Below are positions 23,901 to 32,905 of a stretch of DNA of 64,000 bases, piece by piece (the stretch's first letter is position 1; each line of letters begins with the position of its first letter). Source of the stretch: Ecdyonurus torrentis (lineage: Eukaryota; Arthropoda; Insecta; Ephemeroptera; Heptageniidae); NCBI GenBank assembly GCA_949318235.1, contig OX439136.1, positions 28,575,067 to 28,639,066 on the forward strand. Reading direction: 5' to 3'. The translations under genes and the position numbers were made by a program. Below the pieces are notes generated by a model. That model saw only the letters and a list, made by a program, of their open reading frames with translations, was not told where the DNA came from and did not search any database.

Positions 23901-25452
23901 GTTGGAAATAAATAATGTACAAAAAAATATTGTGAAAATATAGTTCTTCTTATATTTCAGGTCCAATTCGGTCACATTGTCACGTTAAACAATATTTGAA
24001 CATTTTTGTACCTACCTTCAGAAATTCCATCATTTGAGGGTGTAGCCTGTAGATAAATATACAAATAAGTAATAAATATATGAACAAAATAAATATACGT
24101 ATTGAATTGTCAGCAAAAATCATTTCTTCATTATGTTACATAATTTAAATTATATGTTCTACATGGAAACAATAAATTATGTAATTTATGTCATTATAGC
24201 ATAAATTATGCTAAATTAGAACAACATAAATAATTGAGCTGTACAACATAATATTTATGCTATATAACATAATTATTATGCAATATAGCATAAATTATGC
24301 TATATTGAACAAATTTTGCTGGAAATTACTAGTATATTAATTATTACGTATAGTTTTTTTTGGCCGTGTAAAAGATAAACTACTGTGCATATTTTTATGT
24401 TAAAAAAGCAAAAATATTGTGTTGTAATAGCAAAAGCAAACTGTTTATGCTGTTTCCAATTTATACTTTTACTTTATCATAATTAATGCTCCATAATAAT
24501 AATAATAAAGATTTGTTGAGTAAATTAAATTGTATAGTCATAAAAACAGCCAAGACTCACACAAACATCGAGAGAAATGCTTAAAAGGATAATTTAATGA
24601 AGACAAAACACTGGCAAAACCCATCGAGTTAATCATTTATAATTTAATAAAACAATAAAAAATATTAATAGTTAAACCACATATTAACTATAAAATATAT
24701 TACGTTTACAAAAAAGTTGCTTAATATCCTAACAAACCTGAAAATAAACGTTGATTTGGCCGGAGTCATTGATTTCTAATTTATTTTCCATTCACAAAAT
24801 GCCACTGGCAGTCACTGACGTCACAGCTCGCCCGGTTTACGCGCAAGTAAACCGGGTGAGCTGTGACGTCAGTGGCATTTTGTGAATGGAAAATAAATTA
24901 GAAATCAATGACTCCGGCCAAATCAACGTTTATTTTCAGGTTTGTTAGGATATTAAGCAACTTTTTTGTTCAAGGTGTTCTACGCCTTGAATAATTAATA
25001 TTATTATTATTATATTATATTATATATATGATAATAATTATTATATATTATTATTATGTATTAGTTAAGAAAATATTAAATATACACACGTGGATAAAAA
25101 TAACTAAGTAATAATTATGCTAGCTTATTTGCAACACAATTTGATCAATAGTACATTGCATAATTACTTTGTTAAATATAGCATAAATATTATGTTGTAC
25201 AGCATAATTATCTACATGTTCTAATTTAACAACATTTATGCTATAATGACATAAATATAGCATAAATTACGTAATTTATTATTTCCATGCAACTACAATC
25301 AAATCAAATATTTGTAAGTAAGTAAACTAAATAAATTATATGGATTATATAATAAATCAGACAAATTATAAAGGATGAATTTAAATTAATGAATAAATAA
25401 TTACCTGTACAAAGAATGCTCCCAAAATTGCACAAAGAAAAATTAAATGCAT
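19485..25452 (-). CDS. Secreted single-domain C-type lectin with a QPD motif, complete, five exons
   Basis: Exons, 5' to 3': 25452-25405, 24046-24016, 21878-21775, 20842-20734, 19699-19485; 507 nt, 168 residues, all GT-AG and in phase. Residues 1-16 are a signal peptide, cleaved near Val15-Gln16-Ala17. A short Cys-containing N-terminal part (VPCKRC) precedes the lectin fold from about residue 48 (NNTYFFTGARIF). Core cysteines are at LLCAAQ, DICVH (144), DDRCS (158) and FICEF (166). QPD at 133-135 sits where the sugar- and calcium-binding tripeptide lies and in known lectins favours galactose; the usual WND is WFD at 153-155. I expect an extracellular carbohydrate-binding protein, for example in innate recognition; that role is inference. 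The gene is divergent from the membrane lectin starting at 29408 and shares its lectin intron positions. A possible AATAAA signal on the minus strand is at 19362-19357. Confidence 0.93.
19718..19857 (+). repeat. MITE family B, 5'-only fragment
   Basis: TATAGGGTGTTTTCATTCAT through AGTCGACGTCATAAGTGAG to GAGAGCAATGATGTTA, then ends abruptly. It lies in the last intron of the secreted lectin, 20 bp from the exon 5 acceptor. Confidence 0.8.
20050..20375 (+). repeat. Dispersed repeat family H, copy 2
   Basis: TTTTGCACAATGATACTTCA, AAGTCCATAAGGCCCAATG, TTAATTTCA and CAAATGTAGACCCAAAACAC mark it. The last block is shared, inverted, with 51895-51925. Confidence 0.6.
20437..20491. repeat. (GAGCGA)n then (GA)n microsatellite
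   Basis: Four GAGCGA units pass into pure GA dinucleotides. Confidence 0.95.
20623..20708. repeat. (AT)n microsatellite
   Basis: Alternating AT ending 24 bp from the donor of exon 4 of the secreted lectin. Confidence 0.95.
20945..21774. other. Intron of the secreted lectin, nothing recognised
   Basis: AT-rich with homopolymer runs at 20965-20990. No exon seen. Confidence 0.4.
21930..22676. mobile_element. Degenerate Tc1/mariner-superfamily transposon, about 745 bp
   Basis: Terminal inverted repeats CAGGGTATTTATTTAAATTT and TTACTTTTT at both ends. Interior blocks AATATGAAGTTTATTGACA / GAAATTTTTTAACAATT and CATCAAATTAAAGC / GCTTTAATTTGATATACAAC also pair. It carries a transposase C-terminus relic on the minus strand. 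It lies in intron 2 of the secreted lectin. Confidence 0.8.
22160..22445 (-). pseudogene. Mariner-type transposase, C-terminal remnant
   Basis: Minus-strand frames, shifting several times, give WAPRSPDL (the segment before the last catalytic acidic residue in this superfamily), then DFFLWDVKDKV, IPELKRR, DAIESIM, a stop, LRYVWLELQFRLYNCRAT and NGSHVEKP followed by a stop. The order DFFLWG...VKDKV...VW...RL..C...NG.H(I/V)E is that of mariner-like transposases. In-frame stops and shifts make it dead. The N-terminal half is missing. Confidence 0.8.
23059..23341 (-). repeat. MITE family A, copy 3, with an internal replacement
   Basis: TATAGGGTGTCTGCATTCAT and AAAGTTGACGCCATGTTGG at one end; TATGACGTCATGTGCATACA and CCTTATGC at the other. 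The middle contains CACGGAAAAAAAAGATGTGC, foreign to other family copies, so another small element may have inserted. Confidence 0.8.
23400..24010. other. Intron of the secreted lectin, weak repeat only
   Basis: GGGGGGTAGGTGACTGACCG and ATATCTCGCAAACTAGACGG (23575-23615) resemble part of family H. A run of A near 23803-23827. No exon. Confidence 0.4.
24154..24372. repeat. Family J (AGCATAA) repeat, copy 2
   Basis: CATGGAAACAATAAATTATG, ATGTCATTATAGCATAAATT, AGAACAACATAAATAATTGA, ATTATGCAATATAGCATAAA in the same order as in the copy at 13107. Confidence 0.75.
24709..24990. repeat. Family P palindrome, copy 2
   Basis: As at 15353 but lacking the outermost left end. Centre CACAGCTCGCCCGGTTTACG / CGCAAGTAAACCGGGTGAGC pairs without a loop. 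The right end GTTCTACGCCTTGAATAA has lost its TTAA. In intron 1 of the secreted lectin. Confidence 0.85.
25085..25290. repeat. Family J repeat, copy 3
   Basis: GTGGATAAAAATAACTAAGT, TAATTATGCTAG, ATGTTGTACAGCATAATTAT, TTATGCTATAATGACATAAA. Opposite orientation to copy 2. Confidence 0.7.
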
Positions 25453-26403
25453 TTTAACGTACAAACGATGCTTCACTGTTGATTATAATTATGTGTTACG
25501 TTTTTCTGTAGTATATTCAAGTTTTTTGATAAGGAAATGTTTCAAAATTTAAATATTTTGTGTAAAAAAAAATGATAAGATAATTTCTTATTTTTCATGA
25601 GATATTAATTAGATTATCAGAATTTGATCAGTGATTCTGGATTTTACACTCAATCAATTTTTAAGATATTGGAGATTTTAATATATTAAATTATTATCAT
25701 AAGAAAAGTATGAGTGTCATTTTATAAAAATGAAAGAATAAACGCGTTAAGGTGGTAAATCAGTTACTGCGAGATTTGACTAAAAAGTTGTAAAGAAAAA
25801 AAAAAAAAAAAAACTGAAATTTTGCACAATGATACCTTAGGATACCGTATCTTCAAAAATGAAAAAAATAAAAATAAAAAAAATAAAAATAAATAAAAAA
25901 TTGGGTGCTATTTTGAATTATGATTTTTTTTGGAAGTTTTAGTCTCATATTAAAAGCCCATGTTAATTTCAATAATTATTTTCTTTCTTGTCTGATGGTC
26001 ACGGGTTATAAAATTTTGATCATAGCTGTTACTGTTAACTTTTAAATGGCATCATAAAATTTGGAAAATATTCTTATTAAATTTTACACGCCATCTGAAT
26101 AGAACACTTGCTTAATGAAAAGTAAAGTAGTATCATAATATATAATATAAACATACACTCAGAGAACAAATGTTTACTGACTTTTGATAGTGTAAATATA
26201 CAGCACAGTTTATATGTATAAATATAGTTAATTGATATCATTAGAAAGTTAAAAAATATATATAATAAAAAAAGGGGGGTTTCCTATTTGCATATATGGC
26301 AAAAATAACAGATATATTAATTAATTAGATTAATTTTTTATATTTATAAATGAAAATAAGGTGCTAATGAAAAGGTGCTATAAAAATAAAAATATTGATA
26401 ATA
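25453..26403. repeat. 5' flank of the secreted lectin, with family H copy at 25750-26110
   Basis: No TATA box is convincing upstream of 25452. 25750-26110 shows GCGAGATTTGACTAAAAAG, TTTGCACAATGATACCTTAG, AAAAGCCCATGTTAATTTCA and TCACGGGTTA. The rest is AT-rich and empty. Confidence 0.55.
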
Positions 26404-26717
26404 ATAGCTCGTTCTGCAAAGTCAGACTTCCGGCGCAACTTTTGTGTCGATATGTTTCTTGGTTATAACAGCTGATTATGACTTCGTTACCTGTTTACTA
26501 CGTTTATACATATGGTCGATCATTGTTATTTCTTCGTTTAGAACTTTGAACTTTATAAGAATGAAAGAAACTCCACACAAAAAAGTTCCATGCTCTTCAT
26601 GTGACTCAATTTTTGTCAATTTTGTTAGCTCAAAAAACAAGATCAAAAATCAAGTATTTTGTTGGTCAGCCAATCACTGTTGTTATTGAGATTCACTTTA
26701 CTTTACAGAACGAGCTA
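26404..26717. repeat. MITE with AGCTCGTTCTG termini, copy 1
   Basis: Ends AGCTCGTTCTGCAAAGTCAG and ACTTTACAGAACGAGCT are inverted repeats. The interior has ACGTTTATACATATGGTCGA and TCATTGTTATTTCTTC, shared with 48425-48701. It contains an 81-codon open frame without a recognisable motif. Confidence 0.75.
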
Positions 26718-27129
26718 ATATAAATATATATGTCTCATAAAAAAAAAATAATAAAATGAAAAATTATCACATGACTATAATTCAATGTGAAATGTGAACA
26801 TGTTTTACTAATTATCAAAATATGTTTTTAGCTATTATATAATTTAAATTTTAATAAATATTTAAGAATAAATATATTCCTTATTATATTAATGATGACT
26901 GAAACTTTTAAGAAATACATTGTATTCCTGTGCAACTATTTTTATAATCTAAATGTACCATTTGGTCGTATTATGATCAATAAGGAAACTAAAACAGATA
27001 GAGTTTTTTGTTAACTGAAATCTCCATATTATGATTACATTGTATGGCCATAAGCCATTATAAAATTCATTTTTAAGTAAAACGGACTGTAGCATTCACA
27101 AACTCACGCTAAATTTGTAATGTAAGATT

Positions 27130-27300
27130 CCAAGCGCGCGGAAACAGGCGAGCTGTGACGTAGTAAACCCGCAACTGACATTTTGTGAATGGAAAATAAA
27201 TTAGAAATCAATGACTCCGGCCAAAATAATGTTGATATTTAGGTATGTTAGGACTTAGGATATCAGGCAAGTTTTTGTTCAAGGTGTTCTACGCCTTTAA
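27130..27300. repeat. Family P palindrome, right half only
   Basis: CAAGCGCGCGGAAACAGGCG, AGCTGTGACGTAGTAAACC, then CATTTTGTGAATGGAAAATA through CAAGGTGTTCTACGCCTTTA A. The CRE core is mutated to TGACGTAG. Confidence 0.75.
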
Positions 27301-27555
27301 AACTTTGGTGGTTTATATTTTTATCTTTTAATGACTTTAAAATGCGTAACTTTGGAATAGAAAATATGTGTTATCGCAATCGTGTTTACATGTGTGTCTT
27401 TTTTTTTTTTTCCATATAATACAATTAACAATAAACACGGGTGAAGAAGAAATGAGAGAGAGAGAGAGAGAGAGGAGAGAGAGGGGTATATACACAGTAA
27501 AGTACTTAATATGAAGAATGTAAAACATAATTAAATATTTTACAAAACAAGTTCT

Positions 27556-27745
27556 TTATGCACGGAAAAAATTATCTAAAAAGTTACTATTTAGACTTTT
27601 TTTATAATAAATTCATTAGATACATACAACGTTTTTTTAGTATCTAAAAACAGTTTAAAACTATTTACCGCTAAAGAAATTACGTTTATCGAGTTAATCT
27701 TTATTAAAATTTGTTCAAAGAAGTTTTTGGTTTGTACTAAAGAGT
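27556..27745 (+). repeat. Family I repeat, copy 2
   Basis: TGCACGGAAAAAATTATC at the left; AGAAGTTTTTGGTTTGTACT and AAAGAGTTA towards the right. It abuts the next MITE, which appears inserted into it: the piece after 28311 (TGTATCTGAATAATTTGTTA, TTTCCGTGTG) looks like the missing right end. Confidence 0.6.
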
Positions 27746-27749
27746 TATT

Positions 27750-28064
27750 TATAGGGTGTATGCATTCATGTTAAAGTCGACGCCATGTTGGATAACTCAA
27801 TAACATGGGTGGCATAGGACAAAAAAAAAAAACATTTTTCCAGTTTAAAACCACTATGCAATATTTTTGAGAGCATTGATGCTGTAAATATGTTTGAATT
27901 AGTATCTCAAGTATGTGAGAAAAATAACAAATAAAAAAAAAATAAACGATTTCCCAAAGAAAATTGGCTTAAATGAAGTTTGTCCTATGCTGAGCAATGT
28001 TATACACTAGTCCAGTATGGCCTCCAAGCGCAATAAATATGACGTCATCCGCATACACCCTATA
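27750..28064 (-). repeat. MITE family A, copy 4, full length
   Basis: TATAGGGTGTATGCATTCAT, AAAGTCGACGCCATGTTGG ... CCAGTATGGCCTCCAAGCGC, ATATGACGTCATCCGCATAC, ACCCTATA. Inverse orientation to 13661. Confidence 0.9.
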
Positions 28065-28079
28065 CACTATGATAATTAT

Positions 28080-28310
28080 ACAGTTTTCCAGTTTAAAAAC
28101 ACTGTGCAATATTTTTTAGAGCATTGATGCCGTAAATATGTTGAATTAGTATCTCAAGTATGTGAGAAAAATAATAATATCAAAAAATGAAGCGATGTCT
28201 CACAAAAAATTGGCTTAAATGAAGTTTGTCCTATGCTGAGCAATGTTATACACTAGTCCAGTATGGCCTCCAAGCGCAATAAATATGACGTCATGCGCGT
28301 ACACCCTATA
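28080..28310 (-). repeat. MITE family A, copy 5, left end missing
   Basis: Starts inside at TTTTCCAGTTTAAAAACACT and ends ATATGACGTCATGCGCGTAC then ACCCTATA. In direct tandem with copy 4, and the two share CACTAGTCCAGTATGGCCTC, so this may be a local duplication. Confidence 0.85.
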
Positions 28311-28907
28311 TGTATCTGAATAATTTGTTAAATTTATGTTTTCCGTGTGCTTAAAAATAAAAAAAAGACCCTCACAACTTACAACACTTGCTACAAAAAA
28401 AAAAAAAAAAAAAAAAAAAGTAGCATTAAAAATAAATCAAACGCATTAGTACACAGTATAATTTTTTTATATATAAAAGTAATTTTGAAACGATTTTAAT
28501 GAAGAAACAGGTTTATTGTGACTTAAGCGACCTTGACAATAAATTTTGAAGTACAAAAAAAAAATTTGTAAATTCAAGCCACTCTCGCAGCTTTAGTTTG
28601 GTGGGAGAAAGTTGTACCGGTCACTTCAATAATTAAACTAAAACATCAGACTTGAGTCACAGTTTGACTTGTACAGTGAAGTAATTTTGTTACTTGTGTC
28701 TGAGATAATATTTTGTGATTGTGATGTAGACATTGTGGTAGCTTTGTGGTGGATATTCATGCGGATATGGTCGGCATATGAGGTTATGTTATTAATTGTG
28801 TTAGGAATTACCAAACTTAAATAAAAAGGTAAGTTGGAGCGAGGGAAAACTTATTGTAAACGTATTATGGCAAGATAGGAAAATTGAAGAAACCTATTAT
28901 TATAATA
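28311..28907. other. Intergenic sequence before the lectin receptor, nothing coding
   Basis: Likely holds the receptor promoter region's distal part. A run at 28398-28418. No element identified. Confidence 0.35.
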
Positions 28908-29203
28908 TAATGAATGAATGAATGAATGAATGAATGAATGAATGAATGAATGAATGAATGAATGAATGAATGAATGAATGAATGAATGAATGAATGAATG
29001 AATGAATGAATGAATGAATGAATGAATGAATGAATGAATGAATGAATGAATGAATGAATGAATGAATGAATGAATGAATGAATGAATGAATGAATGAATG
29101 AATGAATGAATGAATGAATGAATGAATGAAGAACGAACGAACGAACGAACGAACGAACGAACGAACGAACGAACGAACGAACGAACGAACGAACGAACGA
29201 ACA
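28908..29203. repeat. Compound tetranucleotide array, (AATG)n then (AACG)n
   Basis: About 55 units of GAAT turn abruptly into about 18 units of GAAC at 29130. The second half has a CpG in each unit. Frames reading FIHS and FVRS are artefacts. Confidence 0.97.
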
Positions 29204-29407
29204 AGCAAATTAATTAATAATTGAAGAAATAAATTAATAAATTGAGTAATTATAAGGGATATAAAAATATTATAATATTAAAATTTTGGAAGGTAAATTA
29301 TAATAATTCATAATAAATTTATTGATAATTTATTATATAAAAAAAAAGGTCAAGTTTCAAAAACAATAAATTACAATTTTAGCAATATGTCTCTTTATTT
29401 TTCGTAG

Positions 29408-32400
29408 ATGAAGATGCGTAAATATGAGCTGTACATTTGTCTTCTTTACTTCGTCAGTTTTGCAGGTATGTGCATACATTAAATAAAAATATTAATTGCT
29501 TTTTTCTTAGCACCATATATTAATATAAAAATTAATGTCGACTGGAATTTGTAATATTTTATACGAGTGATACACGGGAAAAGGCGAGCTTAAAAAAATG
29601 TATTTAAAAACAAAGATACATTTTTGAAAGTTCGAGATTTGGACCTGCCTGCATGTTTGGCGTATACTCTTCCTTAACTCTCAAAATATTACATAATTAT
29701 ACAATAAGAAAAACTATAAAATAAGTTAATAATGCAAAAAAAAAAAAAAAATTATATCGAATTTACATTAAAAGAAGTGAAAAAAAGGAAGAAAAAATCT
29801 TCAGACAAAATCGTACTAGCAACACTATTTTTGGTGCACTATAAATATATACTTGGATAGCACCTTCACCTATCCTATATTATGGTCAAGAACATGTAAT
29901 ATGGCTGAAATAGCCGCGTATCTGTCTTAAATAAATATTATTATCCAATATTAGATATAAAATATTATTGTTAACTTCCTATACTGCCTATACTGCTAAT
30001 TGAGCCTAAAAAACAATTTACATTCAATACACATTAAAACAAAATGTATGTGTGTGTATGCACGTATATTTTTTGTACAGTTCGATTCAATTTTTTTGTA
30101 GTATTTATTTTTTCTGCATTTTTATTTTAGTGTACAGTGTATATTTGACTCATTATAGCTAAATAATATGATAAATCTATTTATTTCTTCATCCTAACAT
30201 TAACAGCTATATATTTACTACATTTCTGCCTATATACCCCTTGCACATCCTTGCGCTTTGTCGCCATGTTTGTGGTAACTAATGCATTGTCCAGCATAGG
30301 GGAAACATCATTTCTCCTAATTTTTCACATCATAAAAGTTTATTTTAACTTAAATAATTTTTGACATATGCTTGTAGCTTATTAGGAGCTAGAAATAAGG
30401 CTTTGATTGAGCTTTGAAGCTTCTTTTGCTCATTAAAAAAAATAAAAATGACGTTTTTCCTATGCTGGCTTATGTATTCCTGACCAAAAAAATGGCGGCT
30501 CTTAAATATGAGTGAAACCGGTGTATAACCATTGCCAAACGAGACGAAAGGTTTAACTGAAAATATCACCTTTTTCTCGGATCGCAATTAAGTTATTAAA
30601 TAAAATTTAATATACATATTAACTTCAATATTCTATTGATCACCTGCAAAAATTTGGCGTTTTTTTGGGTAAAATTGTGCGAGAAAAAGACCGGGGTTGC
30701 AAAAATCTCTTATCTTGTTTTGCCCAGAGTGTGTTTTTTCTCCGTGTAACAAATTCAATGACTGAAAATATTGTATACGACAGTTAAAAGATTTAATTAT
30801 AGTTTTATGAAAACCTGTTATAAAATAAGCGACAGTATCGGCTACCATATTATTGGAGAATATAAAATATCTTGTAAGCTCAAATGTGGTAAAATTTTAT
30901 GACTTTACTTAAGATTTTAATTGACTGTAATCATTCGAGCAATACATAATACAGACAGTATAAAAATACATGAAACTTATATGGTAATATTTGCTGCGTA
31001 GTAATTTATGTTTTAATTAAAAATAGTTTATTTTTAAATTGTATTTTAAATTTGATTTTAAAGCTGTGTATCTCAGATATACAAAATCTGGAAGTAATAG
31101 TTAGATTTGGTTAAATACATGCAAAAAAAAAAAAAAAAAAAAAAAAGCGGCAGGTTTTTGCCGTCTATGATTTTTTGTTTGTTTGTTTCACTCTTTTGAG
31201 AGTGCCGAGTTCATAACAATTGTTTAATTTAATTACTTCTTCTAATGGAGTTTATCGGTTCAGCGCGCGGGGATAATTGGGTCCTCTAATTTAACATTAC
31301 GCTTATGAGGAAAAACGTGTGTTTTGCAAATTTTGAGTTAACTACTCCAGGAGAAATGGACAAATTTAAAGGAGAAATACTAGACATATGTTTATATATT
31401 TTAAGCCATAGAAAGTTTTTAAGAATTTTTTTAACCGATAACCTCCATTGGAATTGTTGAACTCTATAGGAATGCATGTTATTTTCATCAAATAATTAAT
31501 TTTAGAAAAAATTAATAAATAGTAAAAAAAAAAAAAAAAAAACTGATTGTTTAACAAGGATTTTTGAAATATTTTATATAATATAGACGTGAAATCAGGT
31601 ACTGCGGGATTTGACTAAAAAATTGCAAAGAAAGAAAAATCTGAAATTTTGCACAGTGATACATTACTAAAAATTGGAAAGTCACCATGCTAGATTTTAA
31701 ATTATGATTTTTTAAAGTTTTAGTCCCATAAGAACCCATGTTAATTTTAATACTTATTTTCTCTCTTATCTGATGGTCACGGGTCCTGAAAATTTTATCA
31801 TAGGTATAGCTGTTACTATTAACTTTCAAATGGCATCATAAACTTTAAAAAATTTGAGATACTACCCATCTATTTATACAACACTTAAATTTCAAAAACG
31901 TAATTAAAAGGAAGTTAAAAAAAAAAAAAAAAAAAAAAAAAACAGTGTCGGTAAAAAGTACAAATTGTGATATTGTTTACTTTTGTTAGCATGTGAGCTG
32001 GCGGAGTTGAGCAAACTTGGTGACAACTTCTATTACTTCAATCAACATCTGCTGGAGTGGGAGAACGCTCAGCTAACCTGCAGGGGACTGGGACTCGAAC
32101 TAGCGACCATTGAGTCAAGACAAGAACAAAGTTTAATCACTGAATACCTCATCAAAATTAGCGAAGGTTTGTTTTATATTTTTAAATTGGGGTAAATTAT
32201 TATTGATATATTTATTCTTTGCACATAAAAATGTGCAAAGAAAAAAATAAAACACCGCAGAGTTTAAAAGGTTTAAGGTAGAAATAGAAAGAAGGAGGAG
32301 GAAAAAAAATGGCAGATTCTAAATTGATTCTATTCATAAAATTCGAGTAATATAAGATAATGTATACAGTACTTTTGACGATTAGAACAAGTTCGTAACT

Positions 32401-32865
32401 TTAGAAGTTTTTTTTTTTTTTTTTTCTTTAATTATTGAATGGTTTTTTTTATTTTACTATAGGGTGTGTACGCATGACGTCATTCTGAGTGCTTTTCGAT
32501 GCTCTTCTTGAGCAATGAGTAACATTACTCAGCATAGGACAAACGTAGTTTTTGGCTATTTTCTTACGTAAATTAGCTATTTTTTGGTCATTATTATTTT
32601 TCTTGCATACTTGAGGTACTAATTCAACCTTTTAACAGCATCAATGATCTTTTAAAAATTGCAAAGTATTTTTAAAGTGGCAAAATGTGTCATTTTCCTA
32701 TACCGGCCAATGTTATTTAGTACTCACTTATGACGTCGACTTTAACATGAATGAAACCACCCTATAGCACAATTGAGCTTATACAAGTTGTTGTTGTTGT
32801 TGTTGTTGTTGTTTTTCAGTGAAAAATATAAAAGTTAATTATTATTAACACCTAAAAATGTGAAG

Positions 32866-32905
<40 letters not shown>

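Noticed and set aside
26444..26689. 81-codon frame, with a relative at 48335-48547
   Set aside because: Both lie in copies of the AGCTCGTTCTG MITE; the frames are not conserved between the copies and have no motif.
28851..29208. Open frames reading FIHS and FVRS repeats
   Set aside because: Translations of AATG/AACG tetranucleotides; likewise 38134-38472, 35817-36176 (FYSI) and 59435-59908 (LLTY), except that the last overlaps a real VWD exon at its 5' end.
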